Source of the DNA: Flavobacterium tagetis
GTDB taxonomy: Bacteria; Bacteroidota; Bacteroidia; Flavobacteriales; Flavobacteriaceae
Assembly (NCBI RefSeq): GCF_016735615.1
Contig: NZ_JAERSF010000001.1
Location: forward strand, 1,054,001 to 1,118,000
DNA length: 64,000 bases
Direction: 5' to 3'
The translations under genes were made by a program, and so were the position numbers. Below the pieces are notes generated by a model. It worked only from the letters and a program-made list of their open reading frames with translations, did no database searches and was not told the origin of the DNA. Position 1 is the first letter of the stretch; every line of letters begins with the position of its first letter. This document shows positions 24,801 to 33,876 of this stretch, piece by piece.

Positions 24801-25172
24801 ATGATTTTACAAGATTTTTATAAAATACTATCAGAAGAAAAAGTATCTGATTCAAAATATACTGTTACAATTTTAGTCAACGAAAAACATGAGGTTTTTA
24901 AAGGACATTTCCCCGGAAATCCTATTATGCCTGGTGTTTGCATGATTCAAATTATTAAAGAACTGACAGAATCTATTACCAAAAGTTCGCTGATGATTCA
25001 ATCTTTGGCAAATGTAAAATTCATGGCGCTGATTAATCCTGAGGTTACACCAGAATTACGATTAGAACTTGATGTTACAACTACTGAAGATGGTTTAGTA
25101 AAAGTGAAAAACACGACTTACTTTAACGACACTACTGCTCTTAAATTGAGTAATGTGTACAAAAAAATATAA
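24801..25172 (+). CDS. Hotdog dehydratase-like protein (His residue only)
   Basis: A 123-residue FabZ/FabA-like protein. It keeps FKGHFPGNPIMPGV with the catalytic His near residue 35. The position of the catalytic Glu, 14 residues later, is Gln (VCMIQIIKE). So it has the complement of what the two proteins at 11168 and 11607 retain. A shared active site across a heterodimer is the simplest reading and matches the unlike dehydratase pairs reported for aryl polyene systems. It lies five bases after the barrel gene. Confidence 0.82.
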   Translation: MILQDFYKILSEEKVSDSKYTVTILVNEKHEVFKGHFPGNPIMPGVCMIQIIKELTESITKSSLMIQSLANVKFMALINPEVTPELRLELDVTTTEDGLVKVKNTTYFNDTTALKLSNVYKKI

Positions 25173-25174
25173 TT

Positions 25175-25660
25175 ATGAAACTGTTACTAACATTACTTTT
25201 ATGGGTTAGTTTTGCTGGAACGCCAGATTTGGCTTCTATCCGCAAAATGTATTCTGATGTAGCAAAATCTGAAACCAATGCTAAAGAGTTTGTAACAAAG
25301 CTTTCTGGTGTTTCAAATAATGATGATAAGATTTTAGTAGCCTACAAAGCAGCTTCTATTTTAGTAGATTCTAAATTCGAAAAGAAATTAGGTCAGAAAA
25401 TGGAGCGTTTTAAAGAAGGCGCAAAATTACTTGAAGCAACAATAAAAAGCGATCCAAGCAATATAGAAATGCGAATGATCAGACTGAGTGTTCAAGAAGA
25501 TGTTCCTGGTATTACGGGCTACAAGAAAAACATCAAAGAAGATAAAAAATTCATCACGACATATTATGCTTCGCAAGGTGCTGTTTTGAAAGATTATCTT
25601 AAAGACTTTGTTTTACAATCTAAAAGTTTCTCTGAAAAAGAGAAGCAATTTGTGAAGTAA
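25175..25660 (+). CDS. Secreted helical protein of unknown function
   Basis: A 161-residue protein with a signal peptide (MKLLLTLLLWVSFAGT) followed by an all-helical, charged body. It contains LVAYKAASILVDSKFEKKLGQKMERFKEGAKLLEATIKSDPSNIEMRMIR, which resembles a TPR-like pair of helices. No family was recognised. It is two bases after the dehydratase gene and 16 before the glycosyltransferase, so it is very likely cotranscribed and acts in the periplasm. Confidence 0.75.
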   Translation: MKLLLTLLLWVSFAGTPDLASIRKMYSDVAKSETNAKEFVTKLSGVSNNDDKILVAYKAASILVDSKFEKKLGQKMERFKEGAKLLEATIKSDPSNIEMRMIRLSVQEDVPGITGYKKNIKEDKKFITTYYASQGAVLKDYLKDFVLQSKSFSEKEKQFVK

Positions 25661-25676
25661 GCTCAAAAAATACCAC

Positions 25677-26852
25677 ATGAAATCACAGCAAGAATTACTT
25701 AGTTCGACTAACTTTTGCGTTATTGTACCTACGTACAATAATCAAAAAACGCTGAAAAAAGTACTGGATTCTATTTTAGATTTCACCACAAATGTCATTA
25801 TTATCAATGACGGTTCAACCGATTCAACTGCCGAAATTCTAAAATCATATTCGCTGCTAACTCAAATTCATCATCCGAAAAATTTAGGAAAAGGAAGAGC
25901 GCTGAGAAACGGATTTAGAAAAGCGCTTGAACTAAATTTTGAATATGCCATTACAATCGATTCTGACGGTCAGCATTTTGCAACAGATATTCCTGCTTTT
26001 TTGGCAGCAATTCAAGAAGAGCCAAATGCTCTTTTGATTGGAAGCCGAAATATGACACAGGAAAATGTTCCGAAAAAAAGCAGTTTTGGAAATAAGTTTT
26101 CTAATTTCTGGTTCAAGTTTGAAACTGGAATTAAACTAGACGACACACAATCTGGATTTAGATTGTATCCGCTTCGTTTGCTTCCAAAACGTTTTTATAC
26201 CAATAAATTTGAGTTTGAAATTGAAGTTATTGTTCGCGCTGCTTGGAAGGGAATTGTGGTAAAAAATATTCCGATTCAGGTTTTATACGATCCTGCCGAA
26301 AGGGTTTCGCATTTTCGACCGTTTCAAGATTTTACCCGAATCAGTATTTTAAATACGGTTTTGGTGACCAATGCATTGCTGTATATAAAGCCGAGAGATT
26401 TTTTTAGAAGAGCTAAAAAAAAAGGTTTTAAAAAATTCTTTTTAGAAGATATTTTAGAAAGCAACGATTCTAATTTTAAAAAATCGGCCGCAATTGCTTT
26501 AGGTATTTTTATCGGACTTTCTCCTTTCTGGGGATTTCAAACCATATTACTTTTTACTTTTGCCGCTTTGTTTAGGCTCAACAAAGTCATTGCTTACCTT
26601 ACTTCAAACGTAAGTTTCCCGCCTTTTATTCCGTTTATTATTTTTGCTTCACTTCAAGTTGGAAGTGTTTTCGTATCTAGCGATGCGCCACTGGTTTTGG
26701 ACAGTTCAATCACTCTCGATGATATTCAAAAAAATGCTACGCAATATATCGTAGGAAGTCTTATTTTAGCAACCGTTTCAGCACTATCAGTTGGTCTCAT
26801 AAGTTATTTGCTTTTAACGGCTTTTAGTTCTAAAAACAAACCGAATATTTAA
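25677..26852 (+). CDS. Glycosyltransferase family 2 fused to DUF2062
   Basis: A 391-residue protein. The GT2 domain fills about 10-230: VPTYNNQKTLKKVLDSI, then NDGSTDST, ITIDSDGQH (the DxD-type metal site) and LDDTQSGFRLYP. The second part, about 255-385, is a DUF2062 membrane domain with IALGIFIGLSPFWGFQTI and three or four helices. Aryl polyene clusters often have a GT2/acyltransferase protein at this place. It could add a sugar or phosphosugar to a lipid acceptor at the inner membrane; the donor and acceptor are not predictable. Confidence 0.87.
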   Translation: MKSQQELLSSTNFCVIVPTYNNQKTLKKVLDSILDFTTNVIIINDGSTDSTAEILKSYSLLTQIHHPKNLGKGRALRNGFRKALELNFEYAITIDSDGQHFATDIPAFLAAIQEEPNALLIGSRNMTQENVPKKSSFGNKFSNFWFKFETGIKLDDTQSGFRLYPLRLLPKRFYTNKFEFEIEVIVRAAWKGIVVKNIPIQVLYDPAERVSHFRPFQDFTRISILNTVLVTNALLYIKPRDFFRRAKKKGFKKFFLEDILESNDSNFKKSAAIALGIFIGLSPFWGFQTILLFTFAALFRLNKVIAYLTSNVSFPPFIPFIIFASLQVGSVFVSSDAPLVLDSSITLDDIQKNATQYIVGSLILATVSALSVGLISYLLLTAFSSKNKPNI

Positions 26853-26899
26853 GTTAAGTTTGCCACAGATTAAAAGGATTAAAATGATTTTTATATCCA

Positions 26900-26972
26900 G
26901 TTTGTCAGGCTGAGCGAAGTCGAAGCCCACGTCCAATTGGAACGCCCTTCGACTTCGCTCAGGGTGACAAAC
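26900..26972. repeat. REP-like perfect-arm hairpin 'ctgagcgaagtcgaag'
   Basis: Arms of 26 bases (26900-26925 and 26947-26972) match as inverted repeats with two mismatches. The inner 21 bases include the palindrome TCCAATTGGA. This sequence type (ctgagcgaagtcgaag...cttcgacttcgctcag) is a familiar dispersed hairpin of Flavobacteria. It lies between the glycosyltransferase and the MMPL genes and could reduce read-through. Confidence 0.75.
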
Positions 26973-27012
26973 TAAAGCTAATCTTTGAATTGCGTCAAAA
27001 AATAAAATTACC

Positions 27013-30000
27013 ATGCATCAATACTTCTATGCCATTCATTTGTTTGTAAACCGAAGAAAATCTCTTTCGGTTCTATTGGCTGTTTTGATGCTTCTAGTTT
27101 TTGGATTTTTCGCTTCAAGATTGAAGTTTGAAGAAGATATTACCAAACTTATCCCGACCAACGACAAAACCGATGTTACTGCCAAAGTCTTAAAACAATT
27201 AAACTTTGCCGATAAAACTACCGTAATTTTCAGTTTGGATAAAAATGGTTCTGCCGAAGATTTAAAAGAAATGGCAACTGTTTTTTCAGATAGCGTTTCT
27301 AAATCTTGCAAACCGTACATAACAGGAATTCAAGGAAAAATTGACGAAGAAAACATTCAAGAAACTATTGATTTTGTTTACAACAATCTGCCTCTTTTTC
27401 TGGATGATACTGATTATAAAAACATAGAGCAAAAACTGCAAAAAGACAGTATTGCAGGAACCGTTCAAGGAAATTACAAATCGATCATTTCTCCTTCGGG
27501 ATTTATAACCAAAGATTTTATTCTACAAGATCCGTTTGGGATATCTTTTATTGCTTTAAAAAAATTACAGCAATTAAATATTGGCGATGATTTTACGCTC
27601 GAAAATGGTTTTGTAATGACGAAGGATAAAAAGAAATTACTGCTTTTTATTACTTCAAATATTCCGTCGAGCGAAACAGAAAAGAATACCATTTTTGCTG
27701 AAAAACTGAAATCAATTCAGGAAAATCTAAATACCCAATTTAAAGGAAAAACGTCTATTAGTTATTTTGGTTCTGCATTAATTGCAGTTGCCAATGCCAA
27801 TCAGATTAAAGGAGATATTATTTTAACAACATCAATTGCGATGTTTACTTTAATGCTGATTCTAATTTTATTTTATCGCAAAGTCTTAATTCCGCTGATT
27901 ATTTTTCTGCCAACGGTTTTTGGAGGTTTGTTTGCGGTTGCCTTTTTATATTTTGTGAGAGAACAAATCTCAGCAATTTCATTAGGAATTGGTTCTATTT
28001 TATTGGGAATTACGATTGATTATTCTATTCACATTCTCACACATTATAAGCATAATAGCGATGTAAAAACGTTGTACAAAGACATTACGATGCCGGTCAT
28101 CATGAGCAGTTCTACAACTGCGGTTGCTTTTTTATGTTTGCTTTTTGTAAAATCGGATGCCTTAAACGATCTCGGAATTTTCGCTGCCGTTATTGTTATG
28201 GCAACGGGAGTTTTCTCTCTTTTGATTGTTCCGCATTTATACAAACCAACAGAAAATCCAGCAGATCATAAAAAGAATGTGATCGATAAAATGGCTCATT
28301 TTTCTTTTCATAACAATAAAATCTTAATCGGACTTTGCGTTATCATTACCATAATCTGTTGTTTTACTTATAATGATGTCGGTTTCAATAACGATTTATC
28401 GCAACTGAATTTTATTCCGAAAGAAATCAAAGCTGCCGAAAAACAATTGGAAGAAAGCACAAGTTTAACTTCCAAAACTATTTATGTTGCTTCATACGGA
28501 AAAACCATGGAAGAAGCTTTGCAATACAACAGTAAACTTTTTGAGGATTTATCTGCAGCAAAACAACAAGATAAAATTTTAAATTTCAGTTCTGTTGGCG
28601 GAATTGTACTTTCGCAACAAGCTCAAATTGAAAAAATTAAGAAATGGAATTCGTTTTGGAATTCGCAGAAAAAACAATTTGTAAAATCTGAATTAATCTC
28701 AGAAGGTGCTAAACTTGGTTTTAAACCCACAACATACAATCTGTTTTTTGATCACTTAGACTTTGATTTCAAACCAGTTTCTGCATCTGAATTTTTAAAA
28801 ATCAAAGCGCTTCAATTACAAGAATTTATAACCGAAAAAAATGGTTTTTATACCATTTCAACTTTAGTAAAAGTATCGCCAGAACAACGAGATACTTTTG
28901 TAAAATCGGCTTCCACAAAAGAAAACATAATTGCGATTGATCGCCAGCAGATGAACGAAACGTTTTTCAGCACTTTAAAAACCGATTTTAATTCGCTTGT
29001 AAATTATTCTTTTGTAGCCGTAATTTTAATTCTGTTTTTCTTTTTCCGAAGAATCGAATTGGTTATCATAAGCTGTATTCCAATTGCTTTGACAGGAATT
29101 GTAACCGCAGGAATTATGGGCATTTTTGGCATTCAGATGAACATTTTCAGTATGATTGTCTGCACTTTAATTTTTGGTCACGGAGTCGATTTTAGTATTT
29201 TCATGACCAGTGCCTTGCAAAAAGAATACACCAATGGCGTTAACGAAATTGCGATTTACAGAACCTCAATCATCTTGGCCGTTATCACGACAATCTTAGG
29301 AATCGGCGCGATGATTTTTGCCAAACATCCTGCACTTACTTCGATTTCACTGGTTTCTTTAATCGGGGTTTTTGCGGCGCTGATTATTACTTTTATTTTC
29401 TATCCGATTTTATTCAAACTGTTTTTATCGAATCGTCCGAAAAAAGGAAATCCGCCTTTTCAATTACGAACATTTATTCATGGTGTAATTTCATTTGCTT
29501 ATTATGGTTTGGGCGGAATCGTAATGTCGATTTTCAGTTTTACGATCATGCCGATCTTGCCTTTCAGCAAAAAATCAAAAATGAAAGCTTTCCGATATGT
29601 GATTTCAAAATTCATGAAATCGGTATTGTATTCGAATCCGTTTATTCGCAAAAAAGTCGTTAACAATTTCAATGAAACTTTTGAGAAACCAGCCGTAATT
29701 ATTGCCAATCATTCTTCGTTTCTAGACATTTTAGCAATCGGAATGCTGAGTCCAAAAATCATTTTCTTGGTGAGCGACTGGGTTTACAACTCTCCTATTT
29801 TTGGCGGTGTTGTGAGAAAAGCAGGTTTTTATCCCGTTTCTGAAGGTTTGGAGGGCGGTGTTGAACATTTACGCAAAAAAGTAGAACAAGGTTATTCTTT
29901 AATGGTCTTTCCAGAAGGAACACGTTCAGAAAATAATGTGGTGAAACGATTCCACAAAGGTGCTTTTTTCCTTGCCGAAGAATTTAAAATTGATATTATT

Positions 30001-30690
30001 CCGGTGGTTATTCATGGTGCTTCGGAGTTAATTCCGAAAGGTGATTTTGTCATTCACCACGGAAAATTGACGGTTACGATTTTAGAAAGAATTGCTCCAG
30101 ATGATCTTTCATTTGGAACTAATTATACCGAAAGAACCAAACAAATCAGTTCGTTCTTTAAGGCCGAATATCGCAAAATAAGACAAGAACTTGAAGGTCC
30201 AGATTATTTCAAAACAATGCTTATTAACAGTTACGATTATAAAGAAATCGAAGTTGGAAATAGCGTAAAAAAGGATTTAAAACAGAATCTGGAAGTCTAT
30301 TATAATTTAAACAAATACATTACTCCAAAAGCAAAAATCCTTCATTTAGGAAGCGATTACGGCCAGTTGGATGTTTTGCTTGCTTTACAGGAACCACAGC
30401 GAAAAATAGTTTCTTTTATAAATGATGAAGAAAAATTGCTGGTTGCCAAAACGAATTATTTAGTTAAAAAGAGGAAAATAACATATCTCGAAAAGTTAGA
30501 ATCGGCATTTGAAAATCAATATGATATTGTTTTAATTTCTGACGAAAGCTATCACGATGAAATCGAAAAACGGGTTCTAAATGTTTCTTTTATAATTTTA
30601 GTCAATTCTTCTCGTTTAAAAAGTCAGTTTGAGAATTTTGAAATTGTTTCTGAAGAAAATGCTTTACTAGTTTTAAAGAAAAAAGGATGA
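27013..30690 (+). CDS. MMPL/RND exporter fused to PlsC acyltransferase and methyltransferase-like tail
   Basis: A 1225-residue fusion. Residues 1-840 are an MMPL-type RND transporter: an N-terminal helix, a periplasmic domain, then TM blocks near 265-410 and 675-820 with GITIDYSIHILTHY and GHGVDFSIFM as twin motifs. Residues about 850-1060 are a PlsC-type acyltransferase with NHSSFLD (HX4D, near 898) and FPEGTRS (near 966). Residues about 1080-1225 resemble a Rossmann methyltransferase (ILHLGSDYGQ near 1108) but look degenerate. In aryl polyene clusters exporter and acyltransferase are usually separate proteins. Here acyl transfer and export of the pigment lipid are probably linked in one chain. 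It overlaps the next gene by 4 bases. Confidence 0.87.
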   Translation: MHQYFYAIHLFVNRRKSLSVLLAVLMLLVFGFFASRLKFEEDITKLIPTNDKTDVTAKVLKQLNFADKTTVIFSLDKNGSAEDLKEMATVFSDSVSKSCKPYITGIQGKIDEENIQETIDFVYNNLPLFLDDTDYKNIEQKLQKDSIAGTVQGNYKSIISPSGFITKDFILQDPFGISFIALKKLQQLNIGDDFTLENGFVMTKDKKKLLLFITSNIPSSETEKNTIFAEKLKSIQENLNTQFKGKTSISYFGSALIAVANANQIKGDIILTTSIAMFTLMLILILFYRKVLIPLIIFLPTVFGGLFAVAFLYFVREQISAISLGIGSILLGITIDYSIHILTHYKHNSDVKTLYKDITMPVIMSSSTTAVAFLCLLFVKSDALNDLGIFAAVIVMATGVFSLLIVPHLYKPTENPADHKKNVIDKMAHFSFHNNKILIGLCVIITIICCFTYNDVGFNNDLSQLNFIPKEIKAAEKQLEESTSLTSKTIYVASYGKTMEEALQYNSKLFEDLSAAKQQDKILNFSSVGGIVLSQQAQIEKIKKWNSFWNSQKKQFVKSELISEGAKLGFKPTTYNLFFDHLDFDFKPVSASEFLKIKALQLQEFITEKNGFYTISTLVKVSPEQRDTFVKSASTKENIIAIDRQQMNETFFSTLKTDFNSLVNYSFVAVILILFFFFRRIELVIISCIPIALTGIVTAGIMGIFGIQMNIFSMIVCTLIFGHGVDFSIFMTSALQKEYTNGVNEIAIYRTSIILAVITTILGIGAMIFAKHPALTSISLVSLIGVFAALIITFIFYPILFKLFLSNRPKKGNPPFQLRTFIHGVISFAYYGLGGIVMSIFSFTIMPILPFSKKSKMKAFRYVISKFMKSVLYSNPFIRKKVVNNFNETFEKPAVIIANHSSFLDILAIGMLSPKIIFLVSDWVYNSPIFGGVVRKAGFYPVSEGLEGGVEHLRKKVEQGYSLMVFPEGTRSENNVVKRFHKGAFFLAEEFKIDIIPVVIHGASELIPKGDFVIHHGKLTVTILERIAPDDLSFGTNYTERTKQISSFFKAEYRKIRQELEGPDYFKTMLINSYDYKEIEVGNSVKKDLKQNLEVYYNLNKYITPKAKILHLGSDYGQLDVLLALQEPQRKIVSFINDEEKLLVAKTNYLVKKRKITYLEKLESAFENQYDIVLISDESYHDEIEKRVLNVSFIILVNSSRLKSQFENFEIVSEENALLVLKKKG

Positions 30691-32204
30691 AAAAACAATA
30701 CGATGTAGTCATAATTGGCAGCGGTTTAGGCGGATTGGTTTCTGCTGTTATTCTGGCAAAAGAAGGCTACAGCGTTTGTGTACTCGAAAAAAACAATCAA
30801 TATGGCGGAAATCTTCAGACTTTCGTTAGAGATAAAACCATTTTTGATACCGGAATTCATTATATCGGAGGTTTAGGCGAAGGCCAAAATCTTCATCAGT
30901 ATTTCAAATATATTGGAATAATGGACCATTTGAATCTGAAAAAATTAGACGAAAATGGTTTTGATATTATTTCTTTTGATGATGATAAAACCGAATATCC
31001 GCATGCGCAAGGTTTCGAAAATTTCATTCAGCAACTGACAAAATACTTTCCTGAAGAAAAAGAAAATCTCTTCGACTATTGTCAAAGAATAAAAGAGGTC
31101 TGCAAAGCATTTCCGCTTTACAATCTAGAATCGGAGGGAAAATATGACGATGAAATTTTAGCGCTCAACGCGAAAGAAACCATCGATTCTTTTACTGAAA
31201 ATGAAAAACTGAAAGCGGTTTTAGCTGGATCCAATTTTCTCTACGCCGGAATTCCAGATAAATCGCCATTTTACGTTCATGCTCTTGTGGTCAATTCGTA
31301 TATCGAAAGTTCATGGCGTTGTGTAAATGGCGGAAGTCAGATTACCAAACAATTGCTGAAACAGCTAAAAAAATATGGTGGAGAATTTTTCAAACATAAA
31401 GAAGTCACCAAGATCGAAGTCGAAAACCTAAAGGTAAATTCGGTACAAATGAAAGACGGAACCGAAGTTTCTGGAACGTATTTTATTTCGAACATAGAAC
31501 CAAAAACGACTTTGAAAATGGCGGGTCAAGAGAACTTTAGAAAACCGTTTTTCAATAGAATTCAAAATCTTGAAAGTGTACTTTCTGCTTTCAGTTTGTA
31601 TATCGTTTTTAAACCCAAATCTTTTAAATACATCAATCATAATTATTACCATTTTAAAAGTGCAGATGATGTTTGGACCGCTTATGAATACGACGAAAAT
31701 TCATGGCCCAAAACCTTTATGGCATCTATGAATCCGTCAAAAAAAGACGAAGAATGGGCAGACGGAATGACGTTTTTGACTTATATGAAATATGATGATG
31801 TCAAAGCTTGGGAAGATACTTTCAATACCACTTTTGAAGAAAACGACCGAGGAGAAAGTTATGAGGATTTCAAAGCTAAAAAAGCTGCCAAATTTTTAGA
31901 AGAAATCGAGAAAAAATTTCCTGGAATAAAAGAATGTATTAAATCGGTTCATACTTCTACTCCACTTTCCTATCGCGACTACATAGGTGGAGACGGCGGA
32001 AATATGTACGGATATGTTAAAGATTCTAATAATCCGATGAAAACTTTAATTCCGACTAAAACTAAGGTAGAAAATCTTTATCTTACAGGCCAAAGTATTA
32101 ACATGCATGGTGTCTTGGGAGTTACGGTTGGAGCGGTCATAACTTGCTCTGAAATTGTAGGAAAAGAATATCTGCTGGAAAAAATTAAAAAAGCATCTGA
32201 ATAA
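30687..32204 (+). CDS. FAD-dependent oxidoreductase, phytoene desaturase-like
   Basis: A 505-residue flavoprotein. GSGLGGLVSAVILAKEGYSVCVLEKN at 11-36 is the FAD-binding fold, GGNLQTFV follows, and the C-terminal LYLTGQSINMHGVLGVTVGAV closes the FAD site as in carotenoid desaturases and retinol saturases. It could desaturate or isomerise the polyene chain, or act on the alkyl arm of the resorcinol. It is coupled to the MMPL fusion by an ATGA overlap. The substrate is not evident. Confidence 0.87.
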   Translation: MKKQYDVVIIGSGLGGLVSAVILAKEGYSVCVLEKNNQYGGNLQTFVRDKTIFDTGIHYIGGLGEGQNLHQYFKYIGIMDHLNLKKLDENGFDIISFDDDKTEYPHAQGFENFIQQLTKYFPEEKENLFDYCQRIKEVCKAFPLYNLESEGKYDDEILALNAKETIDSFTENEKLKAVLAGSNFLYAGIPDKSPFYVHALVVNSYIESSWRCVNGGSQITKQLLKQLKKYGGEFFKHKEVTKIEVENLKVNSVQMKDGTEVSGTYFISNIEPKTTLKMAGQENFRKPFFNRIQNLESVLSAFSLYIVFKPKSFKYINHNYYHFKSADDVWTAYEYDENSWPKTFMASMNPSKKDEEWADGMTFLTYMKYDDVKAWEDTFNTTFEENDRGESYEDFKAKKAAKFLEEIEKKFPGIKECIKSVHTSTPLSYRDYIGGDGGNMYGYVKDSNNPMKTLIPTKTKVENLYLTGQSINMHGVLGVTVGAVITCSEIVGKEYLLEKIKKASE

Positions 32205-32211
32205 TTGAATC

Positions 32212-33876
32212 ATGAAAAGCCGAATTTTTTATTTCTTTCTTATCGGTTTTTTAAGCTTGATGACTTCCTGCGGTACTTCAAAATCAAAAAAACATATTCC
32301 AGATATCGCTGCTTTTAATTCGACAAAACCTGTTGTTGAAAAAATATCAGACAGTATTTTTCTTTCTGGAAAAAACTCACTTTTAAAAAACAAACAAGGT
32401 CTTTGGGAATTATATGTAGAAGGCGATCCGCTCGAAATTGGACTTTCGACTGGCGCGCTGACTGATTCTCTTTTGCACAAACAGCAGCGTATTTTTTTCT
32501 CGAAAATAACCGATTTAATTCCGTCAAAATTCCAGCAGAAAATGCTTCGTCAGTTTTTAAAATGGTACAATCGAAAATTATACTTGAATGTTCCCGACGA
32601 ATATCAAACCGAAATTTATGGTGTTTCGCAATATACTTCGAATGACTTTGATAATATCGCACCGCAATATCAGCGCAGTTTGTACTTACATGCCGCTCAT
32701 GATATTGGACACGCGTTACAGGATTTGGCTTTAGTGGGCTGTTCTTCTTTTGCGGCTTGGAACGAAAAATCGGAAGATGGAAATTTAATTCTGGCTCGAA
32801 ATTTTGATTTTTATGTGAATGATGCTTTCGCGGAAAATAAAATTGTGGCCTTTATCAAACCAAAAGAAGGATATCCTTTTATGATGGTAACTTGGCCAGG
32901 AATGATTGGCGCTGTTTCTGGAATGAATTACGAAGGATTGACTGTAACCATAAATGCTTCTAAATCTAAAATTCCGCTTAGCGCGAAAACTCCGATTTCG
33001 ATCTTGACTCGCGAAATTTTGCAACATGCGAAAAATCTGGACGAAGCCATTGCCATTGCAAAAAAAAGAAAAGTCTTTGTTTCTGAATCCATTATGGTTG
33101 GAAGTGCCAATGATAACAAAGCCATTTTAATTGAAGTTTCTCCAAATAAAATGGACGTTTATGATGTTCCAAACAGCGATCAATTAATTTGTTCGAATCA
33201 TTTTCAAGGTGAAGCTTTCAAAGAAGATAAACGAAATCTGGAACAAATTGCCAACAGCCATTCCGAATACCGTTATGAAAGAATGCAGGAATTGCTATCT
33301 GAAAATCCGAAAGTAAATCCTGAGATTGCTTCGGAAATTCTTCGAGACAAAGAAGGCTTAAAAAATATTTCTTTAGGATATGGAAATGAAAAAGCCTTGA
33401 ATCAACTTTTGGCACATCACGGAATTATCTTTAAACCAAAAGAAAAATTAGTTTGGGTTTCGGCAAATCCGTTTCAATTGGGTGAATTTGTCTGTTATGA
33501 TTTAGATTCGATTTTTGGTGAAAACCATGATGCAGCAAAATCTTTTCAAAAAGAAAATCTGAATATTGCCAAAGATCCTTTTTTGGAAACAACCGCTTTT
33601 CAAAACTTTAAAAAATTTAAAATTGAAGATCATAAAATAGATTCTATTTTAGAAAAGAAAAAAAACGTTTCTCCCGAGTTTCTTCAGAATTATCAAGCGT
33701 TAAACCCTAATTATTGGGTTGTATATTATAAGGCAGGATTGTACTTTTACCAAAAAAAGGAATTTCTTCAGGCAAAGCTTAATTTTGAAAAAGCTTTAAG
33801 CCATGAAATTACTACAGTTCCTCAAAAACAAGAGATTGAAAAATATTTAAAAAAAGTCAAAAGAAAATTACAATGA
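32212..33876 (+). CDS. Lipoprotein Ntn-hydrolase (C45-type acyltransferase/amidase) with TPR tail
   Basis: A 554-residue lipoprotein (lipobox LMTSC, Cys near residue 20). The Ntn-hydrolase core has the expected autocleavage site Gly-Cys at 176-177 (LVGCSSFAAW) followed by NLILARNFDFYV, as in acyl-CoA:6-APA acyltransferase and bile/penicillin acylases. The last 70 residues carry a TPR-like motif (YKAGLYFYQKKEFLQAKLNFEKAL). Processing at Cys177 would leave an outer-membrane- or periplasm-exposed enzyme. It might attach or remove an acyl/polyene group at the envelope. Start overlap of four bases links it to the ligase gene. Confidence 0.82.
   Translation: MKSRIFYFFLIGFLSLMTSCGTSKSKKHIPDIAAFNSTKPVVEKISDSIFLSGKNSLLKNKQGLWELYVEGDPLEIGLSTGALTDSLLHKQQRIFFSKITDLIPSKFQQKMLRQFLKWYNRKLYLNVPDEYQTEIYGVSQYTSNDFDNIAPQYQRSLYLHAAHDIGHALQDLALVGCSSFAAWNEKSEDGNLILARNFDFYVNDAFAENKIVAFIKPKEGYPFMMVTWPGMIGAVSGMNYEGLTVTINASKSKIPLSAKTPISILTREILQHAKNLDEAIAIAKKRKVFVSESIMVGSANDNKAILIEVSPNKMDVYDVPNSDQLICSNHFQGEAFKEDKRNLEQIANSHSEYRYERMQELLSENPKVNPEIASEILRDKEGLKNISLGYGNEKALNQLLAHHGIIFKPKEKLVWVSANPFQLGEFVCYDLDSIFGENHDAAKSFQKENLNIAKDPFLETTAFQNFKKFKIEDHKIDSILEKKKNVSPEFLQNYQALNPNYWVVYYKAGLYFYQKKEFLQAKLNFEKALSHEITTVPQKQEIEKYLKKVKRKLQ

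Noticed and set aside
32315..32662. 115-residue minus-strand open frame
   Set aside because: Antisense to the Ntn-hydrolase gene, with no domain and no promoter.
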